Program-made: the position numbers and the translations under genes | NCBI GenBank assembly: GCA_020796225.1 | Contig: CM036755.1 | Span: 78,253,772 to 78,317,771 of the forward strand | DNA: 64,000 bases | Origin: Arion vulgaris | Taxonomy: Eukaryota > Mollusca > Gastropoda > Stylommatophora > Arionidae | Direction of reading: 5' to 3' | In this document: in pieces, positions 31,513 to 41,340 of the stretch | How the letters are laid out: every line of letters begins with the position of its first letter | Position numbering within the stretch: position 1 is the first letter of the stretch | Notes under the pieces: generated by a model | What the model saw: the letters and a program-made list of their open reading frames with translations, nothing else | Database searches by the model: none | Told to the model about the DNA's origin: nothing

Positions 31513-31643
31513 GTAAGTGGTTTTTAATTTGTCACTCCTGTTGTTCATTTGCTTGATAAAGGCCTTGTTGGTCGAAACGTTGCTGTATATTGTCATTGTT
31601 TAAGTAATTTGTAAAACTACAATACTTTGTTATTACGTGTTTC
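31513..31643 (+). mobile_element. 131-bp Penelope-like terminal remnant with 8-bp TSD
   Basis: GCTCAAGC is at 31505-31512 and 31644-31651. The insert contains only the ribozyme-bearing end: GTTCATTTGCTTGATAAAGG through GTTATTACGTGTTTC. It splits a LINE-D reading frame, which dates it after that LINE. Confidence 0.82.
31549..31585 (+). ncRNA. Hammerhead-like ribozyme core in the 131-bp remnant
   Basis: TTGATAA, GGCC/GGTC stem II with TTGTT-type loop, GAAAC, GTTGC. It occupies about a quarter of the insert. Confidence 0.6.
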
Positions 31644-32158
31644 GCTCAAGCAAAAGCATCTTTTATGAATATGAAAAACACACTATGCGTGAATTCACTA
31701 CCAATGACACTGCGAAAACGAATACTCCAGTGATCCAATAACTTCTGTATAGCGCGAATCATGGACAATGAATAAACAATCAATACGATCATTGGAAGCC
31801 ACAGAGATGCGGTTTTACAGAAGAATGCTGAAAATTCCATGGACGGCAAGAAAACAAATGAGGTTTTAAATCAGGCCTGCACACAAAGAAACCTTATCAA
31901 AAGAATAAGAATCCTGCAATCAAGGTTCTTCGGGCATATAATGCGAAGAGAAGGTTTAGAACATTTGGTAACAACGGGTAAAATTCAGGGAAGGAGAGAT
32001 CGCGGAAGACAGAGGGAGAAGATCCTGGATGGCCTGACATCATGGTCGACAGTATACTATACTCGACATAAGACACTGAAATTACTGCACCAAGCAAAGA
32101 GAGTTGTGGAGAGACATGATCGCCTACGCCAGCAGGCATGGCACTTGAGATGAGATAT

Positions 32159-32396
32159 ATGAGACGAACAGCAGCATAAACACTCACAAGTATACACACA
32201 TAATATACATGCACAAATCATTCATAGGTAGCTTCAAGACTAGTAGAATCATGTGTTTGGTATACTGTTTGTTCAGCAGAACTGTAATACTTGTTTAATG
32301 TATATTTATTTAACATATTCATTGGCTCTGGTGCTTCCCCTGGGGTTCTTAGAACTCCTTATTCACTTATTACAAATATACATGAAGTTACCCTGA
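32159..32396. other. Intron 1, unassigned
   Basis: No feature recognised. Confidence 0.3.
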
Positions 32397-32470
32397 ATGA
32401 TGTGACATGTTATTACATGTATGTTATATGTGTACATGTATGTTATATGTGTACATGTATGTTATATGTG
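32397..32470. repeat. ATGTGTACATGTATGTTAT microsatellite-like repeat
   Basis: Three copies of a 22-bp GTACATGTATGTTATATGTG-type unit. A similar run resumes at 33480-33525, after the LINE insertion that follows, so the LINE probably landed in a single array. Confidence 0.8.
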
Positions 32471-33480
32471 AGGCAATGCGCTACGTCCTTGGATTGCCAA
32501 CGATGGCCACGAGACACAAAGTCGCACAGGTAAAGCGTATCTGAGAGTTTCTGCGGACACAAATCATCCTCTGCACAAATCCATAAATGAGAACAAGGGA
32601 AAGCGATTGAAGAGAGGTCGATCCTGGATGGCCGAGGCAGAGGATATTATTAAACAGGTCTGTACTCTAGATGAGCTGAGGCACGGTGACGAATGGATGC
32701 CTATATCAGACGATATGACTGCTTACGCCAGGGTTATCAGCACACTTGGACGCCGCTGTAGAGAATGGACCCCGGGCGTCGTCAATGCAGAAATTCTTCC
32801 ACTCGTGGATCAGCACTCCCACCCAGGTGATATCATTATCTACACCGATGGCTCTGTCAGCGTGGCACCAGATCATCGTGGGCTTACTCAGCCACGAAAG
32901 CGTCGCACACTTCATGAGGACTGGGGGGCTTTCGAGACAACGACATCGAGCATGACTATGGAGATCACCGCTGCCTCCAGGGCTCTGTCATGGGTGGCTG
33001 AGCAACAGGTTACCCATACGATCATCATATCAGACTCGATGAGTATGATTCAACTGATTGCATCTGGAAGTATGCGGGTGGAATGGGTGAACAGTATTCG
33101 GAGATCACATCTCAAGAAAATGACTGGGCTGTACACGCCTGGACATGCTGGAGTGCGGGGTAACGAGCGTGCTGACTCTCTTGCAAACAGTGCCCCGACT
33201 CAAGTGGGCAGAAGCATGGACAGAGCCGATATCATCAATGCGGTACGCTCTCAATTGTGTGACATGGGCGGGTCTCAGACACTGGAACGAGTTCGAGAAT
33301 TAGGTGTTAAGTTTGGACATGCCAGACAGTGTCGTCTTCGTGGTAGAGAGAGAAGATATAGTAATCAACTTCTCATGGGTACTGTGAGCAAATGGACTTT
33401 GGGATGGTGCTGCAACGGAGGACAGAGCACGAATGGGAATGCCCAATGTGCCATGACGTCGATCGCATAACATAACATAA
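32471..33480 (+). pseudogene. LINE RNase H region with the longest open frame here (287 codons)
   Basis: The frame 32607-33470 is open. Motifs: IIIYTDGSVSVAPDHRG (32840, first Asp), SMTMEITAASRALSWV (32950, Glu), IIISDSMSMIQLIASG (33020, Asp), and YTPGHAGVRGNERADSLANS (33130, last Asp). All four RNase HI acidic residues are present. The segment after DGS lacks the usual G-W-[GA] strand and may carry a compensated frameshift. Upstream RT is absent. The tail is CATAACATAACATAACAT at 33468-33483. Probably a 5'-truncated I/Jockey-like LINE of fairly recent age. Confidence 0.78.
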
Positions 33481-33537
33481 CATGTGTATATGTATGTTAT
33501 ATGTGTACATATGTGTGTATATATGCCGTTGTTTGAT

Positions 33538-33735
33538 CACATAACTTTGCCACCCTAACAGTCCTTCGGAATCTCTATCTCTCATAGGCCAGATGTCCCA
33601 CCCTGCAACATCATGATCAAACCATCAGTTACATTCTGAACCCATCTTCTCTGTGGTTTTACTCTTCTCCTCTTAGCCGGATGTCTCCATCCATGATGGT
33701 CTTCTCCAATGCTGCGTGTCCCTTTCGTCATCAAA
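33538..33735 (-). mobile_element. LINE-F 3' end, truncated copy
   Basis: AACTTTGCCACCCTAACAGTC to GATGGTCTTCTCCA repeats the sequence that begins again at 33750. A LINE-F 3' end therefore lies directly next to a longer LINE-F copy in the same orientation. Confidence 0.7.
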
Positions 33736-34885
33736 TAGCTTGTCCTGAGTAGAACTTTGCCACCCTAACAGTCCTCCGGAATTTCTCTCTCATAGGCCAG
33801 ATGTCCTGCCTGTGTAGCTGTCATGTTCAAACCATCAGTTACATCTTGAATCCATCTTCTCCTTGGTCTTCTTCTTCTTCTCTTTGCCGGTATGCCTCCT
33901 TTCATGATAGTCTTCTCCAGCCCTTTGTTTCTTTTATATGTCCAAAATACCTCAATTTTCTCTTTCTTTTTGTAGCATCAGCCAGTTTTCTTGATTTTTA
34001 GTTCTTTCTGGATAGATCTATTTGTTCTCTTCTCTGTCCATGATATACGAAAGACTCTTCTGTAACATTATATTAAAAACACATATATGTTTTTCCACTG
34101 CTTTATTAAATGTCCATGCTTCACACCCATATGTTGCCACTGGGAATATGCATGCTCTTAGTATTCTGATCTTTGTTTTCCTATCAGTTCCGTTCCATAC
34201 TGTTTTTAGTTGTTTAATTCTTTGTAAAGCCATGTTTGTTCTTCTTTTAATTTCCTTCATCCCATTTCCATCTGTTGTTAGCAGTGAACCAAGATATTCA
34301 AAACTGTTCACATTTTCTACTTTCTCTCCATTGATAAAAATATCATTTGTCATGTTCGTTTTATCCTTTGTCATAATTTTGTTTTTGCCAAATTGAGATA
34401 TAGATTTTGTTTTTTGCTTTTATCTTGCATTTCCCATAATAATTTCTCAATCCCTTTTTGTGATTTTGACAGTAACACTGTATCGTCCACATATCTTGGT
34501 TCAAGTATTTCTTTTTCTCCAATTATAAAAAGATTGTATTGTTCTTTTCCGCTATCTTCTGTGACATTTCTCATGATGTTTTCTGCATATATGTTAAACA
34601 GACAAGGTGACAAAATGCACCCTTGTCTGACTCCCTGCTTTATATCAAACCAATCTGATGTATCATCGCATGTTCTTACAGCCACCATTTGATCACTATG
34701 AAGTTCTCTTATGATCAGTATTAAATGTAATGGAAATCCCATTTCTTTCATTATTTTCAACAATTCCTGATGTTCAACATAATCAAATGTATTCCAGTTG
34801 TCAATAAAGCATGAGTTTAGATCTACATAACACTCTCTAGATTTTTCTATAATCGTTCTCATGTTAAAAATATGGTGCCGCATCT
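33736..34885 (-). pseudogene. LINE-F RT and C-terminus
   Basis: Two long minus-strand ORFs. The first (34883-34371) has SCFIDNWNTFDYVEHQELLK (first catalytic Asp region, with KAF worn to NTF), GVRQGCILSPCLFNIYAENI, and EPRYVDDTVLLSKSQKGIEK (YVDD catalytic pair intact). The second (34374-34018) has NSFEYLGSLLTTDGNGMKEI (thumb) and RACIFPVATYGCEAWTFN. The C-terminus continues to 33750 with frame breaks. The 3' tail is GGACAAGCTATTTGATGACG. A 5'-truncated LINE; the two ORFs overlap by only a few bases in different frames, so one indel separates them. Confidence 0.82.
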
Positions 34886-35653
34886 TGACTTTGTGAACAT
34901 TACTGATATCACAAAGACCATTAATTATTCCACACTACCTGATCTGTTTCAAACAGCACATGCAGGCCAACAATTGATATAATCTGTTTCTTGATTTGCA
35001 TTCAATTAACCATTTGGTACCAACATAATAGTCAGTTTTGAAATGATGCATATAGTGTTTCATTTTGAAAAGTATTTCAAAACTAAGACCTTCAAATAAT
35101 ACTGTGAATAATCAGTTGACAACACAATATTTGACAAGTCAACAGCACTGCAGCATCCAGCTGACCTACTTTTACTAACCTTGCATGTCTATATACTGTA
35201 CACTTTGTTGTGAGCGACCAGTTTTCTACTCTGAGTTTCCTTGGATATTTCATACTTAGAAGATTTGTCAAACTATATTGACAATAGAGTATTTGAATAC
35301 TTCTCCAAATCTATTTCATTAACGGGAACAATTAAATAAGGTTAATAACAAAACTACCACTCAGAAGTTGACAAAAAAAACCAATAAATTTGCTTGCTAG
35401 AGAACGCCAAGAGTTTGTAGTTATCATATATATACACAGACTGTCACATAGGACTAGGCAAGTGGGAGCTATTCCCTTCAACGGAAAGAGCCAACTAAGT
35501 CATGACCCAATTTGGTAAAAAACTGAGCGCTTCTGATACCAGAGTGTTGTATTTGGAGTTTCAATTAGCAAATTGTGAGAAAATGTTAATTCTGTTTAAT
35601 CAATATTTTTATTTTATGCTTTAATGGCATGTGGAAATTTAACTCAAATTAGA
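34886..35653. other. Intron 1, no gene
   Basis: AT-rich, short ORFs only, no splice-bounded exon in phase. Nothing recognised. Confidence 0.35.
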
Positions 35654-35657
35654 TTAA

Positions 35658-36566
35658 CCCTTTGGTCCCCAGCACATCAAAAAAAAATTACCTCCCAAAA
35701 AACACTAAAAGGGGAATAACTCCTCAAAAAACGCATCATGTCTTTCTAAAAAATTAATAATAATAAAACTATTGCTTGTAGAACATTCAAATAATGAGCA
35801 ACAATACTGTGAACTGGATAAAGTTTCACAAGAAATTATACCCATAAAGATGTAATTCTGCAGATAAACCTTGATTTCGGCAGCAGTTACTGCGTCCCAC
35901 CCTTTAATCAATTTTCCCAGCTCTTTTATGACGTTGATCAGCGTACAAATTCAAAATACTGCTCCTCAAAAATTAAGCTGAAATAATCGAATGGTTCTGC
36001 ACCCTCCTCTAGTGTATGAGAAGGCCCACTCTCTTCCATAAATGGCTCCACAACTAATGGGGAAGTGGTATCACTCCAACCATCCCTGTCAACAACGGGC
36101 ACAGGGCGGTCTCCTCATGTCGGAAGAAAAATCCTCTAAATCTAATTGAACATCGTGGTCGACAGGTTCAGCTTTGTCGTCACTGGACAATTCAACATCA
36201 CTCTCAGAATCACAAGATCTAATGTAATCCCCTATCTCACCTAGCTGCATGAAATGTTCCTCAAACTCAAAGTCCTCACTTTAACTATCGGTATTGAAAT
36301 TAGAAGCCATTTCCCAAAAAAATTTTGAACTACGAAGCACAATTTATAAAATTCACAAAGAAATACTAGCTCGATCAGTTTTCGCGTGAAATAAGGAAAA
36401 TTTCCCGCAGTTCGTCCTACTTATAGGTCACAGTTCAAGCTATATAAAATTTGGACTTCTCGTTTTATTTAGCGAATTCTTCCGAAACAATATTAAAAAC
36501 CCGTATATTTCCGTATACGGCGCCCTACGGTAAACCCGTATATTTCCGTATATGGCGGTCAAAGGG
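35658..36566 (-). mobile_element. piggyBac-type element, internally deleted, TTAA TSD
   Basis: TTAA is at 35654-35657 and 36567-36570. The ends are CCCTTTGG and the inverted CCCTTTGA. The minus strand has a start at about 36310 (MASNFNTDS), an acidic stretch SCDSESDVELSSDDKAEPVD, and then AEPFDYFSLIF-like and VTAAEIKVYLQNYIFMGIIS. The last is the conserved N-terminal part of piggyBac transposases. Stops and frame breaks interrupt it, and the catalytic DDD region is missing. Right-end sequence has a repeated CCCGTATATTTCCGTATA near 36500 and 36535. Confidence 0.82.
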
Positions 36567-36570
36567 TTAA

Positions 36571-37240
36571 CTATAATGTCTGTGCTCTAAGGGACTATGC
36601 TAGTCCTGCTAGTCAATTGACCGTACGCCACTGCTGGTTAATGGTATGGACTGAGTTAAAGCAATTATGTTGTTTTCTCTTCCAATTGTTTCTTTTTTTT
36701 TTTGAAAACTAAGTCAAACTTTCACGTTTTTCTTGAAGAAAACCCACTTGATCATAAGACTTAAAATTGGTAGAAAGGATTTGCTGTCGCCTGAGCATAG
36801 CAGCACAATAATGACCTGCTTCCCACCAAAGATTAAAGATTGCCACAAGAGATTGTTGGTTGTGTGTAACTGGACAATGATGAACTACTACCTCCTGGAG
36901 AGTTAATAAACACCGTTTTCTATTTTAACTGGGTAGTCTCATTTGTTGCTTAGTCATTTTGATGCTGTACCTCACCTTTGTCAAGTTTGTCTACCATTTA
37001 ATTTCTTGAAATACTGCAATTGACTGGTATCCACTGTAATGTGCTTTTTTTTAAAGCACTTGGTCACATATTTAAATGAATCTATCGAAGCTCTTCATTT
37101 ATTCTGTGAATTCAATATTTCAGATCAATCTATTTTTCATATATACTTTTAAACTCTCATTTCTGAATCTTTGAATGTCTGATATAATAAATTAGATGAC
37201 TGATAATTAAATAGTGTGTGTTTTTTTATGAAATGCATGT
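36571..37240. other. Intron 1, no gene
   Basis: Between the piggyBac element and exon 1; short ORFs only. Confidence 0.35.
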
Positions 37241-37247
37241 TACTTAC

Positions 37248-37335
37248 CATCATTTAAGTTGAGAGATACTAGGAAATCTCGTAGAAGAACCAGTGACCTC
37301 TCACTGCAAAATGTGTCAGCTTTATTTAATTCCAT
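37248..37335 (-). CDS. TRANK1-like: TRANK1-like gene, first coding exon with start codon
   Basis: The start is ATG at 37335-37333 in context CCAAAATGG. An in-frame TAA lies 21 nt upstream (37359-37357) with no ATG between, so the start is well fixed. The exon encodes MELNKADTFCSERSLVLLRD then FLVSLNLND and leaves in phase 1 at the consensus donor G|GTAAGT (37248/37247). The N-terminus is an amphipathic helix without signal peptide or membrane segment, suggesting a cytosolic or nuclear protein. Intron 1 is about 9.5 kb long and TE-filled. No promoter element is clear upstream. Confidence 0.82.
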
Positions 37336-38009
37336 TTTGGGAGTTTCAAATGTCACTTAATGTAACGAAATGTACAAGAGCATTTCTGAGATCTGAAATA
37401 TAAACTTTTATATGTAAGCTGAAGAATATGAAGATCATTTTAATGGTAATATACAATTTTGAAAGTGTCTCTGCCACTATTATGACATTTTTCCATGTGA
37501 GCTTTACCATATGAACTGTGTAGCTGACATCCTTTTTGTCTCCAGTATTGTTCAATTTGTAAACAATGAGTATTACAGGTGGATAGATCATGGAGAGCAG
37601 AAGGATTATAGTGTCCTCAGATGCATTTTAGTTTATCTCCAGAGTAAAATTAGGAGCAAGTTGCCAGTGAGTTACATTGTGAGCTAGATCGTATTGGCTG
37701 CTGTTGATTCATGGGTACTAGTGAATCTGACAAAGGCAGCTGTGACATGGTCTCTCTGAAGAACACTATTATCCAAATACTTACACCGAATATTGTTACA
37801 TAAGGAGCGAATTCTCCATAGGAATTCATTTTTATTTTTCATGTCTGTTGGCCTACATGCTCTGATATAACCAAAAAATGGCTTGCCCATAGGTTGAAAA
37901 AGACGTATCTCAGCATAAAGGGGCTTTAATCCCCTAAATAACAAACAAACCTGTCTTTTCAAGAGGTCAAAACCCTCATACAGAGAAAATCGGCAGTAGA
38001 CTGGAAGAC
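37336..38009. other. Upstream region of the TRANK1-like gene
   Basis: Would contain the 5' UTR and possibly the promoter. I see no convincing TATA box or initiator; a minus-strand ORF at 37962-37684 has no family resemblance. Confidence 0.35.
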
Positions 38010-38370
38010 AAACACTGGATATGATTATGGAAAAGACTCCTCAAAGACCTAAGCAGAACAGATCCGGTCATTATATTTCAACTACGCACCGGCACTGCAG
38101 GCTCAACAAACACTTATATAGACTAGGAATAAGTCAAACAGCTTTCTGCCAGTTGTCAGCAGGCGGAACAGACACCAGAGCATGTCCTGCAAGACTGTCC
38201 TCTCCTGTGTGAGCTGAGAAGCAATATGTGACCACACCCAGTCGACCTGAAAACTAAGCTTTGGGGAAAACTAAGCTTTGGGGAAACCTGACAGATCTGA
38301 AGCTGACTGCCCATTTTGCGGTCCACAGTAAATTAAGCAAATGACCAGAAATCGCTGAAGATGACACCTC
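38010..38370 (+). pseudogene. LINE ORF2 C-terminal end (tail family of the 81-bp array)
   Basis: TTHRHCRLNKHLYRLGISQT then AFCQLSAGG...EHVLQDC-like coding is readable with frame breaks. This is the Cys/His-containing C-terminus that follows RNase H in many LINEs. It ends VDLKTKLW, DLKLTAHFAVHSKLS-stop and GATCGCTGAAGATG. A 17-bp duplication AACTAAGCTTTGGGGAA is tandem at about 38253-38290. Confidence 0.72.
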
Positions 38371-38905
38371 TTGGAACGGCTTCACCACTTCCTCATCAAG
38401 GATAACTAACAACTTTTATCCATGCGAAGCCGGATTAATCAGCTAGTATTTTATAATTTTACCAATATCATTATTATAGTTGAAGTGAGTATGGTCAGTA
38501 CCTACTACTGTGAGTACGGTAAACTACAGTCTACAGTTACTTTACTTACAGTGTTAAGTGTTAGTATTATTTATAATTATTATTGATATTGTTTGTAATG
38601 TAAAAGTTACTTGGATTAGTTAGTTAAGTTAGTAGTCGCAACACATTATGATTATGAGAGTATCAGCCTGTAATTAATCAAAATGAAAAATGTCCGTAAT
38701 GTACGCTAGTGTAGGGCCTACTGTGTAATGTAAAGTCAAAAGTGTAATGATTTAGATTACAATAACAATGTGTTACAATGTATGTCATTTAATTTATTAT
38801 GTGATAGATATGTGCGAACTAACAGTCAGCTAACACTAGTTACAAATACAAGTAGTAGCTAAAATAAAATAAACTGCTTAATTTCTATTACTCACAAAAT
38901 AGATG
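38371..38905. other. Unassigned AT-rich region
   Basis: Simple AT-rich sequence; no gene or named repeat. Confidence 0.35.
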
Positions 38906-39000
38906 AGACTGCAGTAAAACTATTTGATTGGCAAAACACGTAATCACAACAAAGTTACTACTGTGTAGTTTTACAAATTACAAAAACAATTACAATGTGA
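38906..39000 (-). mobile_element. Penelope-like terminal fragment
   Basis: GAGACTGCAGTAAAACTATTTG, AACACGTAATCACAACAAAG and TAGTTTTACAAATTACA match the outer end of the Penelope copies (for example 41350-41430). The ribozyme core itself is not included. Confidence 0.65.
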
Positions 39001-39755
39001 ATGACAAAATACATTTCTATTAAGATTTAAGATGTATAATTATTATAAGCGGAACACAATTTCTCCACATTACCACACGCATTCGACATTTCTAGATTTA
39101 TTATTTCTACATACTTATCGAAAATGAAACTAAATTGGTAGCTATTATATTATTCTGGGAAAGGAACACGATTACTCAGATTACCGGAATTGGCATTAAA
39201 ATTTCGTGATTTTCAATATACGTTGAAAACCTCTCAAATATACTGAAACTGCATCAAACAACGCTAAATAATACGTAGGTTACAGATCCACTGGGGTTAT
39301 GAAATTATGTCGAACATATGTAAATTAACACAAAAACATAAGAACACGTTTAATGTCACCAAAACAAGCTCCTAACCATTTGATTTCTATACAAATCTCT
39401 CAGATGCAGTAAATGTAAATAAACAACCTAACGCAAACTACTTCAATCAAAACAAATCCACTATTAGTACTGTAACCGTGTAGATTAATTAGTGTTTCCC
39501 AATCTTTATTGTGCCAAGCCCCACCAAAACTTTTCAAAAATTGTTATTCACTGAAGAAACTTAAATTATAGGTTTTGAGTTTTAGGAAGAAATCACTAGG
39601 AAATTGTTGAGGAAACACAGTAAGTAATTCAACTACTTTCTTGCGTTCCTTTCAAAACATACAATGGAGACTGAAATTCAAGAACGAAATAATTTTAATG
39701 ACAGATTTTTCGATATTATTTTAATTATTAGTAATTACTTATTACTTATGTTTAG
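39001..39755. other. Unassigned region
   Basis: No gene, exon or element recognised. Confidence 0.3.
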
Positions 39756-40522
39756 TGAGAATCTTGCACTTGATGCATGCTGGACGTCACCAGACGAAAA
39801 GACCAAAAATCAAATCGATTATATAATAATACAACAGCGATGGAGATCAAACAAAACAACGGCCAAAATCCTACCTGGTGGAGACTGCGGAAGTGACCAT
39901 GAGCTGTTAATGGCGATAATAAAACTTAAGCTCAGAAAATTAGAGTAGAAACTAAAACCAGTAAGTTTTGACGCTATAAAATCCCAGAGGAATATAGAGT
40001 AGAAGTGAAGAGCAGATTTGAAATACCGATGACACAGTCCAAGAAGAGATGACACCAGATGAGTTGACCACACATGCTAGAGATATCCTATTGTCGACAG
40101 CCAAAGATATGGTTCCATGAAGAAAAGACAGAAAGAATGAGTGGATTGCAAACGAGACACTAGAGTTAATACAACAGAGAAGAGAGAAAAGGCACAGAGA
40201 ATAGCAAAGGAAGAAATTAGGTTAGCCTACAAACATATAACAAAAGAATTAAGGAAGAACATAAAAAGAGATAAAAAGCAATACCTACAAAATTGTTGTG
40301 CAAGGTTAAAAGAACAACAGAAGAAAGGGAGAGAGCAGAAAATGTTCAAAGAAATAAAATCAATTACCATAATGTTTAAACCAAAACTAAATGCAATAAA
40401 ATATAGTGTATGAAGAACCCTAACAGAACAAGCAGAAATTCTCAACAGATGGAAAGAATATTGCAGCGAAATGTATATGAACAGATGCGAAAAGGACAAT
40501 AGAGCGAACACTGAAATAATCA
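39756..40522 (+). pseudogene. LINE-D endonuclease end and RT-linker, left half
   Basis: ENLALDACWTSPDEKTKNQI-DYIIIQQRW (39756-39840) and GGDCGSDHELLMAIIKLKL (39880) are the C-terminal motifs of an APE-type endonuclease; the S-D-H is intact. The basic linker follows (40141-40413, QRIAKEEIRLAYKHITKELR). It is interrupted by LINE-C at 40523 and resumes at 41088. Confidence 0.75.
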
Positions 40523-41074
40523 GTTTCAGTTTGGAATATCTTCATTGCACTCCGGACATGTCCATAGGTGCTCCGATCTCCTTAGCAATATCTCCAACAG
40601 CGCCCAGTGATTGACCGTACCAGTTCGATTTTGATTGATGAGCCGACTCGTATACCTGTTGTGCCGTTCTTTTCTTGCCACACCAATCTTCAAACCCAGT
40701 TCTCGCAATCTAGTAGTTGGCGTGGATTAGTTTAGATAAAGGTCTTCTCTGCAGCCACGCTCTATGAGGCCGTTCACGATGTCAACTCTGCCCATTGGCT
40801 GGCCCTCTAATATAGCAGCAGAGCCAGCCAGTCTGTCTGCTCTCTCATTGCCAACGACACCCATGTGCCACGGAACAAAGACAAGTGTAATTCTGCAAAT
40901 TGTTGACGCCTGCAGTGATTCAGTCCATTGCCTGCGCACCGAACCGGCCTCCACCTTTCGGATCATACTCAATGAGTCACTCAGAATGCACGCATGAGTG
41001 TAGTTTTGTGACTCTATCCAGAATAGTGCATTGGTCACCGCCAGTACCTCCATTGTCATGTTGCTTGTTGTCAT
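40523..41074 (-). mobile_element. LINE-C, 552-bp copy with 13-bp TSD
   Basis: ACTGAAATAATCA is at 40510-40522 and 41075-41087. The minus strand has an open frame with NMTMEVLAVTNALFWIESQN, ILSDSLSMIRKVEAGSVRRQ and VVGNERADRLAGSAAI (Glu, Asp and last Asp of RNase H). It then has KIGVARKERHNRYTSRLINQ and ends GATATTCCAAACTGAAACTG. The best-kept of the LINE-C copies, though still 5'-truncated before the first Asp. Confidence 0.88.
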
Positions 41075-41087
41075 ACTGAAATAATCA

Positions 41088-41340
41088 TAGAGAAGGAACC
41101 AGAATCAATGCTAGAGGAAGTTGAATGGAAATAAAAGCTTGAAGATGGGAAAATCACCAGGATGTGATAATATTTCAGCAGAGTTTATTAAAGCAGGAGG
41201 AGAGCAAAGCATGAAAATATATCATGCAATATCATCAAAAGGTATGGAAACAGGAATATGGTCAAAGGAATGGAAAAGATCAATATTTATCCCAATACCT
41301 AAAAGGGAGATACCAAATTATGTACCAACAATTATCGAAA
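41088..41340 (+). pseudogene. LINE-D RT opening, right half
   Basis: EPESMLEEVEWK, GKSPGCDNISAEFIKAGGEQ and SKEWKRSIFIPIPK are the usual RT fingers start of LINE-D. They are cut at 41340 by a Penelope-like element. Confidence 0.75.

Larger units (their letters stand above)
31410..32158 (+). pseudogene. LINE-D ORF2 C-terminal part, with 131-bp Penelope insert
   Basis: [20 protein letters not shown] reading near 31435 (thumb) leads to RSRMAQA at 31505. There it is interrupted by 31513-31643. It then resumes with SFMNMKNTLCVNSLPMTLRK. EVLNQACTQRNLIKRIRILQ and SRFFGHIMRREGLEHLVTTG (31880-31980) follow in one ORF. The 3' end is GCAGGCATGGCACTTGAGATGA. No RT core remains. Confidence 0.8.

Noticed and set aside
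32607..33470. Host ribonuclease H gene
   Set aside because: RNase H motifs, linker and tail match LINE copies in the same window, and the frame begins and ends within a microsatellite target.
37684..37962. Minus-strand 92-codon ORF as an upstream exon of the TRANK1-like gene
   Set aside because: The first exon has an in-frame stop just upstream of its ATG, and this ORF has no donor in suitable phase or domain resemblance.
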